A DNA stretch of 56,650 bases from Bacteroides sp. (GTDB lineage: Bacteria > Bacteroidota > Bacteroidia > Bacteroidales > SM23-62), in the NCBI GenBank assembly GCA_011053095.1, contig DRHS01000156.1, positions 1-56,650 of the forward strand, read 5' to 3'. Positions 46,228 through 54,536 of the stretch are shown here, piece after piece. Position 1 is the first letter of the stretch. Each line of letters opens with the position of its first letter. The translations under genes were made by a program, and so were the position numbers. The notes beneath the pieces are model-generated. The model made no database searches. It had not been told where the DNA came from and was given only the letters and a program-made list of their open reading frames with translations.

Positions 46228-48264
46228 ATGCATAAACCCGGCAACTTATTACTGGCAATAGTATTGATTATTGTACCTGCAGGTAAGCTCAGAGCCCAGG
46301 TAGAGAAGGCAGGACCCTTTACCCAATTTGAGAACCGGTTACAATGGGAAAACGAGGGCGAATTATACTGGCTGGATGCATTCGGACCGGATGCCCTCCG
46401 GTTCAGGAGTTCAAAAAGCCTCCGGATTACCGACCAGGACTGGAACCTGCTGCCCCAGTTAGACATTCAGCTTGAAATATCCATCAGCGAGGGCAGGGCA
46501 GTCGTAAAAAACGGGAAGATCAGGGCAGAAATAGAATCGCGCCGGGGGAGGATTACCTATCTGAACGATAAAAACGAGGTATTGCTTCGTGAAGCCTATC
46601 ACCACCACCACCCTCAATTTGCCCGCCAGTATAAAAGCAAGGGGAGCGATCATTTTGAAATGAAAGTGACTTTTGATGCGGACAAAGACGAACATTTGTA
46701 TGGGATGGGGCAATATCCCAATGACTGCCTCGACCTGAAAGGAACTGTGCTGGAACTGGCACAGAAGAACACTCAAATTTCCATCCCATTCCTGCTTTCG
46801 AGCAAAGGCTACGGATTCATCTGGAATAACCCTGCTGTGGGCCGTGCGGAATTATCCCTGACCCATACAAGTTTTTATGCTGAATACACAAGGCAGATGG
46901 ACTATATAATATTTTCAGGTGATACACCTGCAGAGTTGGTGACCCGGTATTCCACTTTCACGGGGACAAGTCCGAAGATGCCTGAATTTGCAACCGGATT
47001 CTGGCAGTCAAAGCTCAGGTATTATTCCCAGGAGAATTTATTATCGGTGGCCCGGGAGTACAAGAAGCGAAACCTTCCCATTTCTGTTATTGTTGCCGAT
47101 TTTTATCATTGGCCTGTAACGGGGGACTGGAAGTTTAATCCTGAATTTTGGCCCGATCCTGCCGGAATGATCAGGGAACTGGATGAGATGGATATCAAGC
47201 TGGTCGTTTCAGTCTGGCCGACACTGGCACCCCAGAGCGAGAATTATGCAGAATTCAGGAGGAGGAACTTTACCATTCGCCCGGAATATGGGAACAACCT
47301 GTTTTTAAAGGTAAACGATGATCTCACCTATGTGGATGTGACCCATCCCGAAGCCAGGAAAGCCTTTTGGTCCAGGCTCAAGGAAAATTATTACGACCTG
47401 GGGGTCCGAATGTTCTGGATGGATGAGGCCGAACCCGAAATCGAACCGCTTGAATATCATAATATCCGCTACTACCGGGGAAACGGCCTTGAAGTGTCAT
47501 GTCTGTACCCGTATCATCTGTCTCAGGCCATTTACGAAGGACAGAAAGAAAGCGGCCAGGAAGAGATCATCAACCTGACACGAAGCGGATGGATAGGCAG
47601 CCAGAGGTTTGGGGCAGTTTTGTGGTCGGGTGATATAAACGGTGATTTTCCCACCCTGAGAAAACAGGTGAAAGCCGGATTAAACATCGGGCTCTGCGGG
47701 ATACCCTGGTGGACCACCGACATCGGAGGTTTCTGGGCAGACCCTCAAAACGAAGATTATAAGGAAGTATTGATCCGATGGTTTCAATACGGTACCTTCT
47801 GTCCGGTGATGAGGATTCACGGGGTCAACAGGCCCTTTCAGCAGATCGAAGGCCAGCTGACAGGTACCGGAGCGGATAATGAGGTATGGAGCTTTGGTGA
47901 AGATGCCTTCGAAATAATGTCTCATTACCTGGATGTCCGGGAAAGGCTGCGCCCCTACATTCAAAGGCATATGGATATCGCTTCCAAAGACGGGACACCG
48001 GTAATGCGCCCTCTTTTCTACGATTTTCCCGATGATGAAAATTGCTATACTATTGAAGATCAGTATATGTTTGGGCCTGACATCCTGGTTGCACCCGTAA
48101 TCAGCGCCGGTGCGAATTCAAGGCCCGTCTACCTTCCCGGGGGATCGGATTGGACGGATGCTGCAACGGGGAAAAAATACAAAGGAGGCCGGACAATCGA
48201 TTATAAGGTTTCGATTGAGAACATTCCTGTATTTACAAGGAACGGGATGGACTTTAAATTGTGA
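46228..48264 (+). CDS. GH31 family glycoside hydrolase (alpha-xylosidase-like)
   Basis: EHLYGMGQYPNDCLDLKGTVLELAQKNTQISIPFLLSSKGYGFIWNN; MFWMDEAEPEIEP; LTRSGWIGSQRFGAVLWSGDINGDFPTLRKQVKAGLNIGLCGIPWWTTDIGGF; CPVMRIHG. Confidence 0.95.
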   Translation: MHKPGNLLLAIVLIIVPAGKLRAQVEKAGPFTQFENRLQWENEGELYWLDAFGPDALRFRSSKSLRITDQDWNLLPQLDIQLEISISEGRAVVKNGKIRAEIESRRGRITYLNDKNEVLLREAYHHHHPQFARQYKSKGSDHFEMKVTFDADKDEHLYGMGQYPNDCLDLKGTVLELAQKNTQISIPFLLSSKGYGFIWNNPAVGRAELSLTHTSFYAEYTRQMDYIIFSGDTPAELVTRYSTFTGTSPKMPEFATGFWQSKLRYYSQENLLSVAREYKKRNLPISVIVADFYHWPVTGDWKFNPEFWPDPAGMIRELDEMDIKLVVSVWPTLAPQSENYAEFRRRNFTIRPEYGNNLFLKVNDDLTYVDVTHPEARKAFWSRLKENYYDLGVRMFWMDEAEPEIEPLEYHNIRYYRGNGLEVSCLYPYHLSQAIYEGQKESGQEEIINLTRSGWIGSQRFGAVLWSGDINGDFPTLRKQVKAGLNIGLCGIPWWTTDIGGFWADPQNEDYKEVLIRWFQYGTFCPVMRIHGVNRPFQQIEGQLTGTGADNEVWSFGEDAFEIMSHYLDVRERLRPYIQRHMDIASKDGTPVMRPLFYDFPDDENCYTIEDQYMFGPDILVAPVISAGANSRPVYLPGGSDWTDAATGKKYKGGRTIDYKVSIENIPVFTRNGMDFKL

Positions 48265-48276
48265 TAAATATGCAGC

Positions 48277-50451
48277 ATGACAAAGAAAATCATTTATGCA
48301 ATTACTGCGCTAAGCTTTCTGGTAAGCCTTTCAACACTTGCACAGGGACCTCCGGGCTATACTGAATGTGAACCGGAACAAAACTTCACCGAACCCTATA
48401 ATGTGGCTTTTGGAAATGCGGGCAGCTATAAATACCTGTTTAACCAGACCGGCCCCTTCCTTTTTTCCCGCGGACAGTTTTTCGGGGGAAGAAGTCCGGG
48501 TGATCCGGAAAAATGCTGGTGCCAGAAAATCAGAGGAATGGACGTTGATACTCCATCAGCCAGGCTGGCCGGGGCATTTGCAGTTCTGAAAAACCATATT
48601 GAAGGCGGGGACATCCTGTCGGTACGGGAAATACTTGAACAGGACTCCATAATCCAGGCCAATATCTCAGCAATAGGGATCCGGAAAAAGATCGTTGCAC
48701 AGGCTTTTGATCTTGTGGCTGCCTATGAAAAAAATATGGGTCCCCTGTTCAGGAATGAGGCCGGCACAGTTCTTCCTAGGAAACAGGAGGGTGGCAAAGA
48801 AATCCATTATGCCCTTTTTTATATACAGGATGCCATCACAAGATCGTACTGTTCCGCCAATCTGGAAGCGTTCCCGGAGGTGTACCAGGGTGCATATTTC
48901 AGGACATCGGAGTACTTTCCGGGTAAGGTTGGTCCTCCGGAAGATCCTTCAAATGTCAACATAGTCAAAGTAAATGCAACCCAGGCACCCAACTGGGGCA
49001 CACCAATCTATTTCCACCGCGATGCTCCGTCTCGCCGGCCAACCGGTACTTATGTGGCACCAGGATCCATAGTAAAAATAAAATTCCCCTCAAAGGTTGT
49101 AAACAAGGGATTTTCAATCCGGATCGGCACGCATTACTGGGATCTGAGATACAGGAACCGCATGGCAAGACTGGATCGGGCGACTATCATTTACCCTGTT
49201 AATAATGAGACAATTAGTGTGGGATCTCCCCTGGGTGGCAATATCTATTTTGAAGTCCCCGAAGGTCTGGATGAGGGTGAAATCTCCCTGGAAATAACAG
49301 GTGCAGTGCGTGCTCCCTTCTTCTCCGCAAAAAGTTCCCATAAAACCAGCCTGGAAGAATGGCGGAATATTGAACGCCACCATCCGGGTGCCTGGGCTGA
49401 CTTTGAATCCGATAAATTTTTAATGCAGGTGCCGACAAGCTGGATTTATGATTTTGATGACCCGGCGACCATGTTGAGGGATTATGATATTGCTATGGAT
49501 GTTATTAATGATTTGCTGGGTAAACCCAGGATCCACGGAACCCATACCATGTTCAGGCATGTAGATATTATTATGCGTGAGGGTTTCCATACACCGGGGT
49601 ATCCTATGATAAATGTTACCTATGATCCTGACGACCCGACTGACGGAAAAGGCACACAAACAATATTGGGAAGGCCCCAATACCAGCCCTGGCAGATTTT
49701 CCATGAACTGGGTCACTCTCATTATCCTTCATTTTTTGTGAACGAAGTAGAATCCATTGTCAATTTACTCCATGTTGCAATTGCAAACCAGGGTTTTGAG
49801 ATGGAACTTGATTCCGCTTTTGGCTGGTCGATTGTCAACCGGTATGATATTACCCTTGATGTAGCCGCCACCACATTGATGATAAGCGAACCTTTCAGAA
49901 AGAATGAACCCTTGGGCTGGGACCGGATGGCATACCAGCACCGGGGTCATGGGAAATACGTGGATGTTGCCCGCCTGTTCGGCTGGGAAGCAATCGGCAA
50001 AATGTATAAGAAAATAAGCGAGGACTATAACCGGGGGATCGTTATTAAGAAAACCGAACACCCTACCGATGACCGGATTTTGCGCATGTCTGTTGCTGCC
50101 GGGGCGGACCTGCGCCCATTATTGCATTTTTGGGGAAGGCCGCCTGAAGATAATGTATCGCTGGGAGACTCCATTAATACTGCCGGTCTGCCTGCATCGC
50201 AACGCATTTATGATGCACTGGAGCATTACAAAACCATTGTGCCCAAAAACCTGAAAAAGTGCCAATTGCACGCCAAACTTATGTTTCCAGGGGAGGGCCA
50301 TCCATCCCATGAAGGTCATGACCTGGAGCGGGATCATGCCTTTGCCTATGATAATTGGAACAGATCCTATGCAAAAGAAACACTGGATCAGATTGAAAGG
50401 ATACAAAACCTGTACTATCCTGACGGCCGTCCAGATGAAGATCAGGAATAA
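48277..50451 (+). CDS. M60-like metallopeptidase (enhancin/mucinase-like)
   Basis: QPWQIFHELGHSHYPSFFVNEVESIVNLL fits HExxH-x(8-28)-E; flanked by LMQVPTSWIYDFDDPATMLRDYDIAMDVINDLLG and HVDIIMREGFHTPGYPM; signal peptide present. Confidence 0.82.
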   Translation: MTKKIIYAITALSFLVSLSTLAQGPPGYTECEPEQNFTEPYNVAFGNAGSYKYLFNQTGPFLFSRGQFFGGRSPGDPEKCWCQKIRGMDVDTPSARLAGAFAVLKNHIEGGDILSVREILEQDSIIQANISAIGIRKKIVAQAFDLVAAYEKNMGPLFRNEAGTVLPRKQEGGKEIHYALFYIQDAITRSYCSANLEAFPEVYQGAYFRTSEYFPGKVGPPEDPSNVNIVKVNATQAPNWGTPIYFHRDAPSRRPTGTYVAPGSIVKIKFPSKVVNKGFSIRIGTHYWDLRYRNRMARLDRATIIYPVNNETISVGSPLGGNIYFEVPEGLDEGEISLEITGAVRAPFFSAKSSHKTSLEEWRNIERHHPGAWADFESDKFLMQVPTSWIYDFDDPATMLRDYDIAMDVINDLLGKPRIHGTHTMFRHVDIIMREGFHTPGYPMINVTYDPDDPTDGKGTQTILGRPQYQPWQIFHELGHSHYPSFFVNEVESIVNLLHVAIANQGFEMELDSAFGWSIVNRYDITLDVAATTLMISEPFRKNEPLGWDRMAYQHRGHGKYVDVARLFGWEAIGKMYKKISEDYNRGIVIKKTEHPTDDRILRMSVAAGADLRPLLHFWGRPPEDNVSLGDSINTAGLPASQRIYDALEHYKTIVPKNLKKCQLHAKLMFPGEGHPSHEGHDLERDHAFAYDNWNRSYAKETLDQIERIQNLYYPDGRPDEDQE

Positions 50452-50487
50452 AAATTGTCAACCAGCTGGTATTGCAAATCTTGATGA

Positions 50488-52041
50488 ATGGTATTTATTG
50501 ACAAGCTCATATTTGTACTTTACGGAATAACGATCATAGCCATTGGTAACTGGGTTGCCCGCTCAAAAACCGGAAAAACCGACAGCAAAGACTATTTTTT
50601 TGCCAATAAAACCCTGCCATGGTACCTGGTAGGAACTTCCATAATTGCCGCAAATATATCTGCCGAACAATTCATCGGGATGTCGGGATCGGGCTATGCT
50701 ATGGGTCTTGCAATTGCCACCTATGAATGGATTGGAGCATTAATTCTCATAATTGTTGCAAAGTATTTCCTCCCGGTTTTTATAAGGAAGAATATTTTTA
50801 CCATGCCCCAGTTTCTGGCGCTTCGGTACGACAACCGGATAAAGACCATTCTGGCTGTATTCTGGCTGGCCCTCTTTGTTTTTGTAAACCTGTCGTCAAT
50901 CCTCTATCTCGGAGCCATAACACTGAGATCCATTTTTGATATACCGATGCTCTACGGTATAATCGGACTTGCAGTATTTTCATTGCTTTATACTGTAGTA
51001 AACGGGCTGAAAGCAATTGCCAGCACAGATATTGTACAGGTATTATTCCTGTTTGTCGGGGGACTCATAACCACCTTTTTGGCGGTTAACAGGGTAGGGA
51101 ATGATACCGGAGTCATAAACGGATTCCAGGCGATGTTCGAGCAAATACCTGATAAATTCCATATGATCGTCAGACGGCCGGATGAAAACTTTATTTACCT
51201 GCCAGGTGTCAGGGCAATATTTGGAGGAATATGGATTGCAGCCATCTATTATTTCGGTGCCAATCAATACATTATTCAGAAGGCCTTTGGTGCCAAAAGT
51301 TTGAAGGAAGCCCAGAAAGGAATGTTATTTGCCGGCTTTCTCAAACTTATTTTACCCTTTGTTGTGGTCATTCCGGGCATTGTGGCTTTTGCCCTGAATG
51401 CAGATATCACCAAGCCGGATGAAGCTTATCCATGGTTACTTGAAAACATTGTGCCGACTGGCATCAAAGGCTTGATTTTTGCCGCCCTGATTGCTGCCAT
51501 CGTATCTTCATTCTCTGCAATCATAAACTCTGCCTCTACCATATTCACAATGGATCTGTATAAGCCTTATTTCAATACAAAAGCGACCGATAAAAAAATG
51601 GTTTTTGTGGGAAGGCTTTCCTCGGTTGTATTTGTATTCCTCTCAGTTCTGGTAGCGGGTAGCCTTGGCAATCTCGAGCAGGCCTTCCAGTTTATCCAGG
51701 AATACACCGGAATGGTTAGTCCCGGGATAACCGCCATTTTTGTTCTGGGAATGTACTGGAAGAAAACCACCTCAACCGCTGCCTTCTGGGGAACCATTCT
51801 ATCCATTCCGGTCTCAGCCGGGTTGAAGTATCTTTTCCCTGAGATTCCATTTCTGGACCAGATGCTGATATCCTTCTTTTTGGTTGCGGGCATAATTATA
51901 GCCATTTCATTGTTTGGACCCAGGGAATCAGGCAAGGGAATTGAACTGCCTGCGGGACTGTTCAAGACGGAAAAATCATTTAATATTTTATCAATCATAA
52001 TAATAATGGTACTGGCAGGAATCTATACCATATTCTGGTAA
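50488..52041 (+). CDS. Sodium:solute symporter (SSS/SGLT family)
   Basis: Multiple TM segments; DYFFANKTLPWYLVGTSIIAANISAEQFIGMSGSGYAMGLAIATYEWIGALILI; ADITKPDEAYPWLLENIVPTGIKGLIFAALIAAIVSSFSAIINSASTIFTMDLY. Confidence 0.96.
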   Translation: MVFIDKLIFVLYGITIIAIGNWVARSKTGKTDSKDYFFANKTLPWYLVGTSIIAANISAEQFIGMSGSGYAMGLAIATYEWIGALILIIVAKYFLPVFIRKNIFTMPQFLALRYDNRIKTILAVFWLALFVFVNLSSILYLGAITLRSIFDIPMLYGIIGLAVFSLLYTVVNGLKAIASTDIVQVLFLFVGGLITTFLAVNRVGNDTGVINGFQAMFEQIPDKFHMIVRRPDENFIYLPGVRAIFGGIWIAAIYYFGANQYIIQKAFGAKSLKEAQKGMLFAGFLKLILPFVVVIPGIVAFALNADITKPDEAYPWLLENIVPTGIKGLIFAALIAAIVSSFSAIINSASTIFTMDLYKPYFNTKATDKKMVFVGRLSSVVFVFLSVLVAGSLGNLEQAFQFIQEYTGMVSPGITAIFVLGMYWKKTTSTAAFWGTILSIPVSAGLKYLFPEIPFLDQMLISFFLVAGIIIAISLFGPRESGKGIELPAGLFKTEKSFNILSIIIIMVLAGIYTIFW

Positions 52042-52050
52042 TCTGAAAAA

Positions 52051-53166
52051 ATGAGAAATATGACGCCGAGAAAAAACTTATTACAGCTGTACAATCGTGA
52101 AGGATTTGTAAATGCCCCTGTTGGATTTATTTTGTGTGACAGCCTCGAAGAGGAATTTAAACAGCGATACCCTGATGCAAATAGTTATCAGGATCATTTC
52201 AACTTTCCATACAGAATCATTGCTGATCCCGGTTTTCCATGGAACTTCGACAATCTTGATATGATTCCGGATCAGTTGAACTATGACTGGAGCAAATATT
52301 ATCCGGAAGGATTTGAATACGATGTGCAAATTGATGTCTGGGGAATTGCGCATGAAGAAAATCCAAATTCAATGCATATGACTAAGATGCATCATCCTAT
52401 GAAAAATTTTTCCTCCCTGGATGAAATGAAAGCCTACCCTCTTCCCGATTATACAAATGTTGATTTTTCTCCATTGAAAAATAAGATGGACAAGATTCAT
52501 GATCAGGGATTGGCCGTTTTTGTGTGGCAGGAGTGTACCATTTGGGAAACCGCCTGGTATTTGCGAAGTATGGAGAATTTAATGATGGACATGGCGATGG
52601 GGGACGAAAAAGCAAGCTGGTTGTTGGATCAAATAACAGAAAAGGCATGTTATCGGGCTGAAATATTTGCAAGACAAGGGGCTGATATTCTTGGACTTGG
52701 TGATGATGTTGGGATGCAGGTATCTATAATGATGTCTATCGGGATGTATCAGGAATGGCTGAAACCCAGGTTGGCGAAGGTTATTCAGGCTGCAAAAAAT
52801 GTTAATCCTGATATTCTGATCAGTTATCATTCATGTGGATACATTGAACCCTTTATCCCTGATCTTATCGAGATTGGAGTGGACATACTGAATCCGGTAC
52901 AATCCGAATGCATGGATTTCGAAGAAATTCACAATAAATACGGTTCAAAGCTTTCTTTTAACGGGACCATCGGAACGCAGAAACTAATGCCCTTTGGCAG
53001 TCCCAAAGAAATAAAGGAAGAGGTCAACAGAAATCTTTCAATTTCAGGTGAAAATGGGGGACTATTCTGCTGTCCGACACATTATCTTGAACCAGAGGTA
53101 CCCTGGGAAAATATTGAAGCTTATGTTGAAGCATGCAATAGCTTTAAATTTAAAATGGAATCATGA
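52051..53166 (+). CDS. URO-D/MtaA-like protein (corrinoid methyltransferase-type superfamily)
   Basis: LGLGDDVGMQVSIMMS, ILISYHSCGYIEPFIPDLIEIGVDILNPVQSECMDFEEI, GLFCCPTHYLEPEVPWENIEAYVEA. Start may be 52063. Confidence 0.85.
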   Translation: MRNMTPRKNLLQLYNREGFVNAPVGFILCDSLEEEFKQRYPDANSYQDHFNFPYRIIADPGFPWNFDNLDMIPDQLNYDWSKYYPEGFEYDVQIDVWGIAHEENPNSMHMTKMHHPMKNFSSLDEMKAYPLPDYTNVDFSPLKNKMDKIHDQGLAVFVWQECTIWETAWYLRSMENLMMDMAMGDEKASWLLDQITEKACYRAEIFARQGADILGLGDDVGMQVSIMMSIGMYQEWLKPRLAKVIQAAKNVNPDILISYHSCGYIEPFIPDLIEIGVDILNPVQSECMDFEEIHNKYGSKLSFNGTIGTQKLMPFGSPKEIKEEVNRNLSISGENGGLFCCPTHYLEPEVPWENIEAYVEACNSFKFKMES

Positions 53167-54512
53167 AAAAAAGAACTTTTTTACTTTTGGGTCTATTCTC
53201 ATTACAGTTTATTGGGTTTAGCCAGAATCCAATCCTTCCCGCCGAGGAGGGAGTTACGGATCCCCATATTCGAATCTATGACGGGACAGCCTATATGACC
53301 ACTTGTCACGACAGGTCAATTGATAATGAATGGTTCAATATTGATCACTGGAGGATGTATTCATCTGAAGATCTGGTTAACTGGAAACTTGAATATGCGT
53401 TGCAACCCGAGGAGACTTACATCGGTACTCCTTACGATCAATGCTGGGCCACAGATTTCATTAAAAAGGATGGTAAATTCTACTGGTATTTCTCGGAACA
53501 TAACCACGGGGTGGGGGTGATGGTGGCCGAATCCCCCGGAGGACCATGGACGGACCCACTGGGAAGGCCATTGCTGAAGGAAGGCGAGGTACCGACCGAT
53601 CCCTACGATCCGGGCATAGTTGAATTCGAAGGTGAATATTATATATTTTTCGGAGTCTGGGATTTCTACATCGCCAGGTTGAATGAAGATATGATCTCTC
53701 TGGCCGAACAACCCAGGAAAATTGTAATTAACAATCCCCGCGGCCCCTACAACCAGGATGGACTGAATACTGAAAATCCAACGGATGATAAACCATTCAT
53801 TCATATCCATAAAGGGAAATTCTATCTTTCATGGGGATGTTTTTATGCCATGTCCGATAATCTTTTCGGTCCCTATGAATATGTGGATGTCATCCTGAAT
53901 GATTCGAGTTTTGCCGAAGGATATAAAGAACCAACATGGCCAAATGGCTATAAGCAGGGGAGGCATGGCTCATTTTTTGAATTCCATAATCAATGGTATT
54001 TTGCATACGATGATATGAGCCAGACAGGGACCAGGTTTTTCAGAAATTCATTTATCTCTTATGTACATTATAGAGAAAACGGGGAAATTGCTCCTATCCG
54101 TGTAGATGGTACCGGTGTGGGACAGTACGATGCAAGCACAGGAAGTATTGAGGCCGAAGATTATTTTAAAGCCTCGAAGATTTCCAAGGTTGAAACCAGG
54201 GAAGGAGGATTTATGGTTGCGGATATCGGGGATGGGGACTTCCTGACATATCCCAACATTCAGGGTCTTGAAGAAAAATCCAGGATTGAGTTCAGGATAT
54301 TGGCGCCGCAGGGTGCTGCCATTGTGATTCATCAAGGATCTCCCGGGGGTGATATCATCGCATCATACAAACTTAAAAAGTCCAGGGCCCAAACCGGTTC
54401 TGTTACCTACACCTTTGATTTTCCGCCACAGGAGGGAAAGACAAGCCTGAGTTTTGTGTTCAGGGGGAAAAAGGATAAGTTGCTGAAATTTGATTCATTT
54501 TCTTTCCATTAA
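53163..54512 (+). CDS. GH43-like beta-propeller glycoside hydrolase with C-terminal CBM6-like module
   Basis: Signal peptide; GVTDPHIRIYDGTAYMTTCHD, WRMYSSEDLVNWKLE, CWATDFIKKDGKFYWYFSEHNHGVGVMVAESPGGPWTDPLGRPLL, DPYDPGIVEFEGEYYIFFG; C-terminal GSIEAEDYFKASKISKVETREGGFMVADIGDGDFLTYPNI resembles CBM6. Confidence 0.88.
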   Translation: MKKRTFLLLGLFSLQFIGFSQNPILPAEEGVTDPHIRIYDGTAYMTTCHDRSIDNEWFNIDHWRMYSSEDLVNWKLEYALQPEETYIGTPYDQCWATDFIKKDGKFYWYFSEHNHGVGVMVAESPGGPWTDPLGRPLLKEGEVPTDPYDPGIVEFEGEYYIFFGVWDFYIARLNEDMISLAEQPRKIVINNPRGPYNQDGLNTENPTDDKPFIHIHKGKFYLSWGCFYAMSDNLFGPYEYVDVILNDSSFAEGYKEPTWPNGYKQGRHGSFFEFHNQWYFAYDDMSQTGTRFFRNSFISYVHYRENGEIAPIRVDGTGVGQYDASTGSIEAEDYFKASKISKVETREGGFMVADIGDGDFLTYPNIQGLEEKSRIEFRILAPQGAAIVIHQGSPGGDIIASYKLKKSRAQTGSVTYTFDFPPQEGKTSLSFVFRGKKDKLLKFDSFSFH

Positions 54513-54536
54513 TTTCCATCTTATAAATCCAGGCCT

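Noticed and set aside
48277-50451. Calling the M60-like gene a confirmed mucinase
   Set aside because: Only the zinc motif and general layout are visible; substrate cannot be read from sequence.
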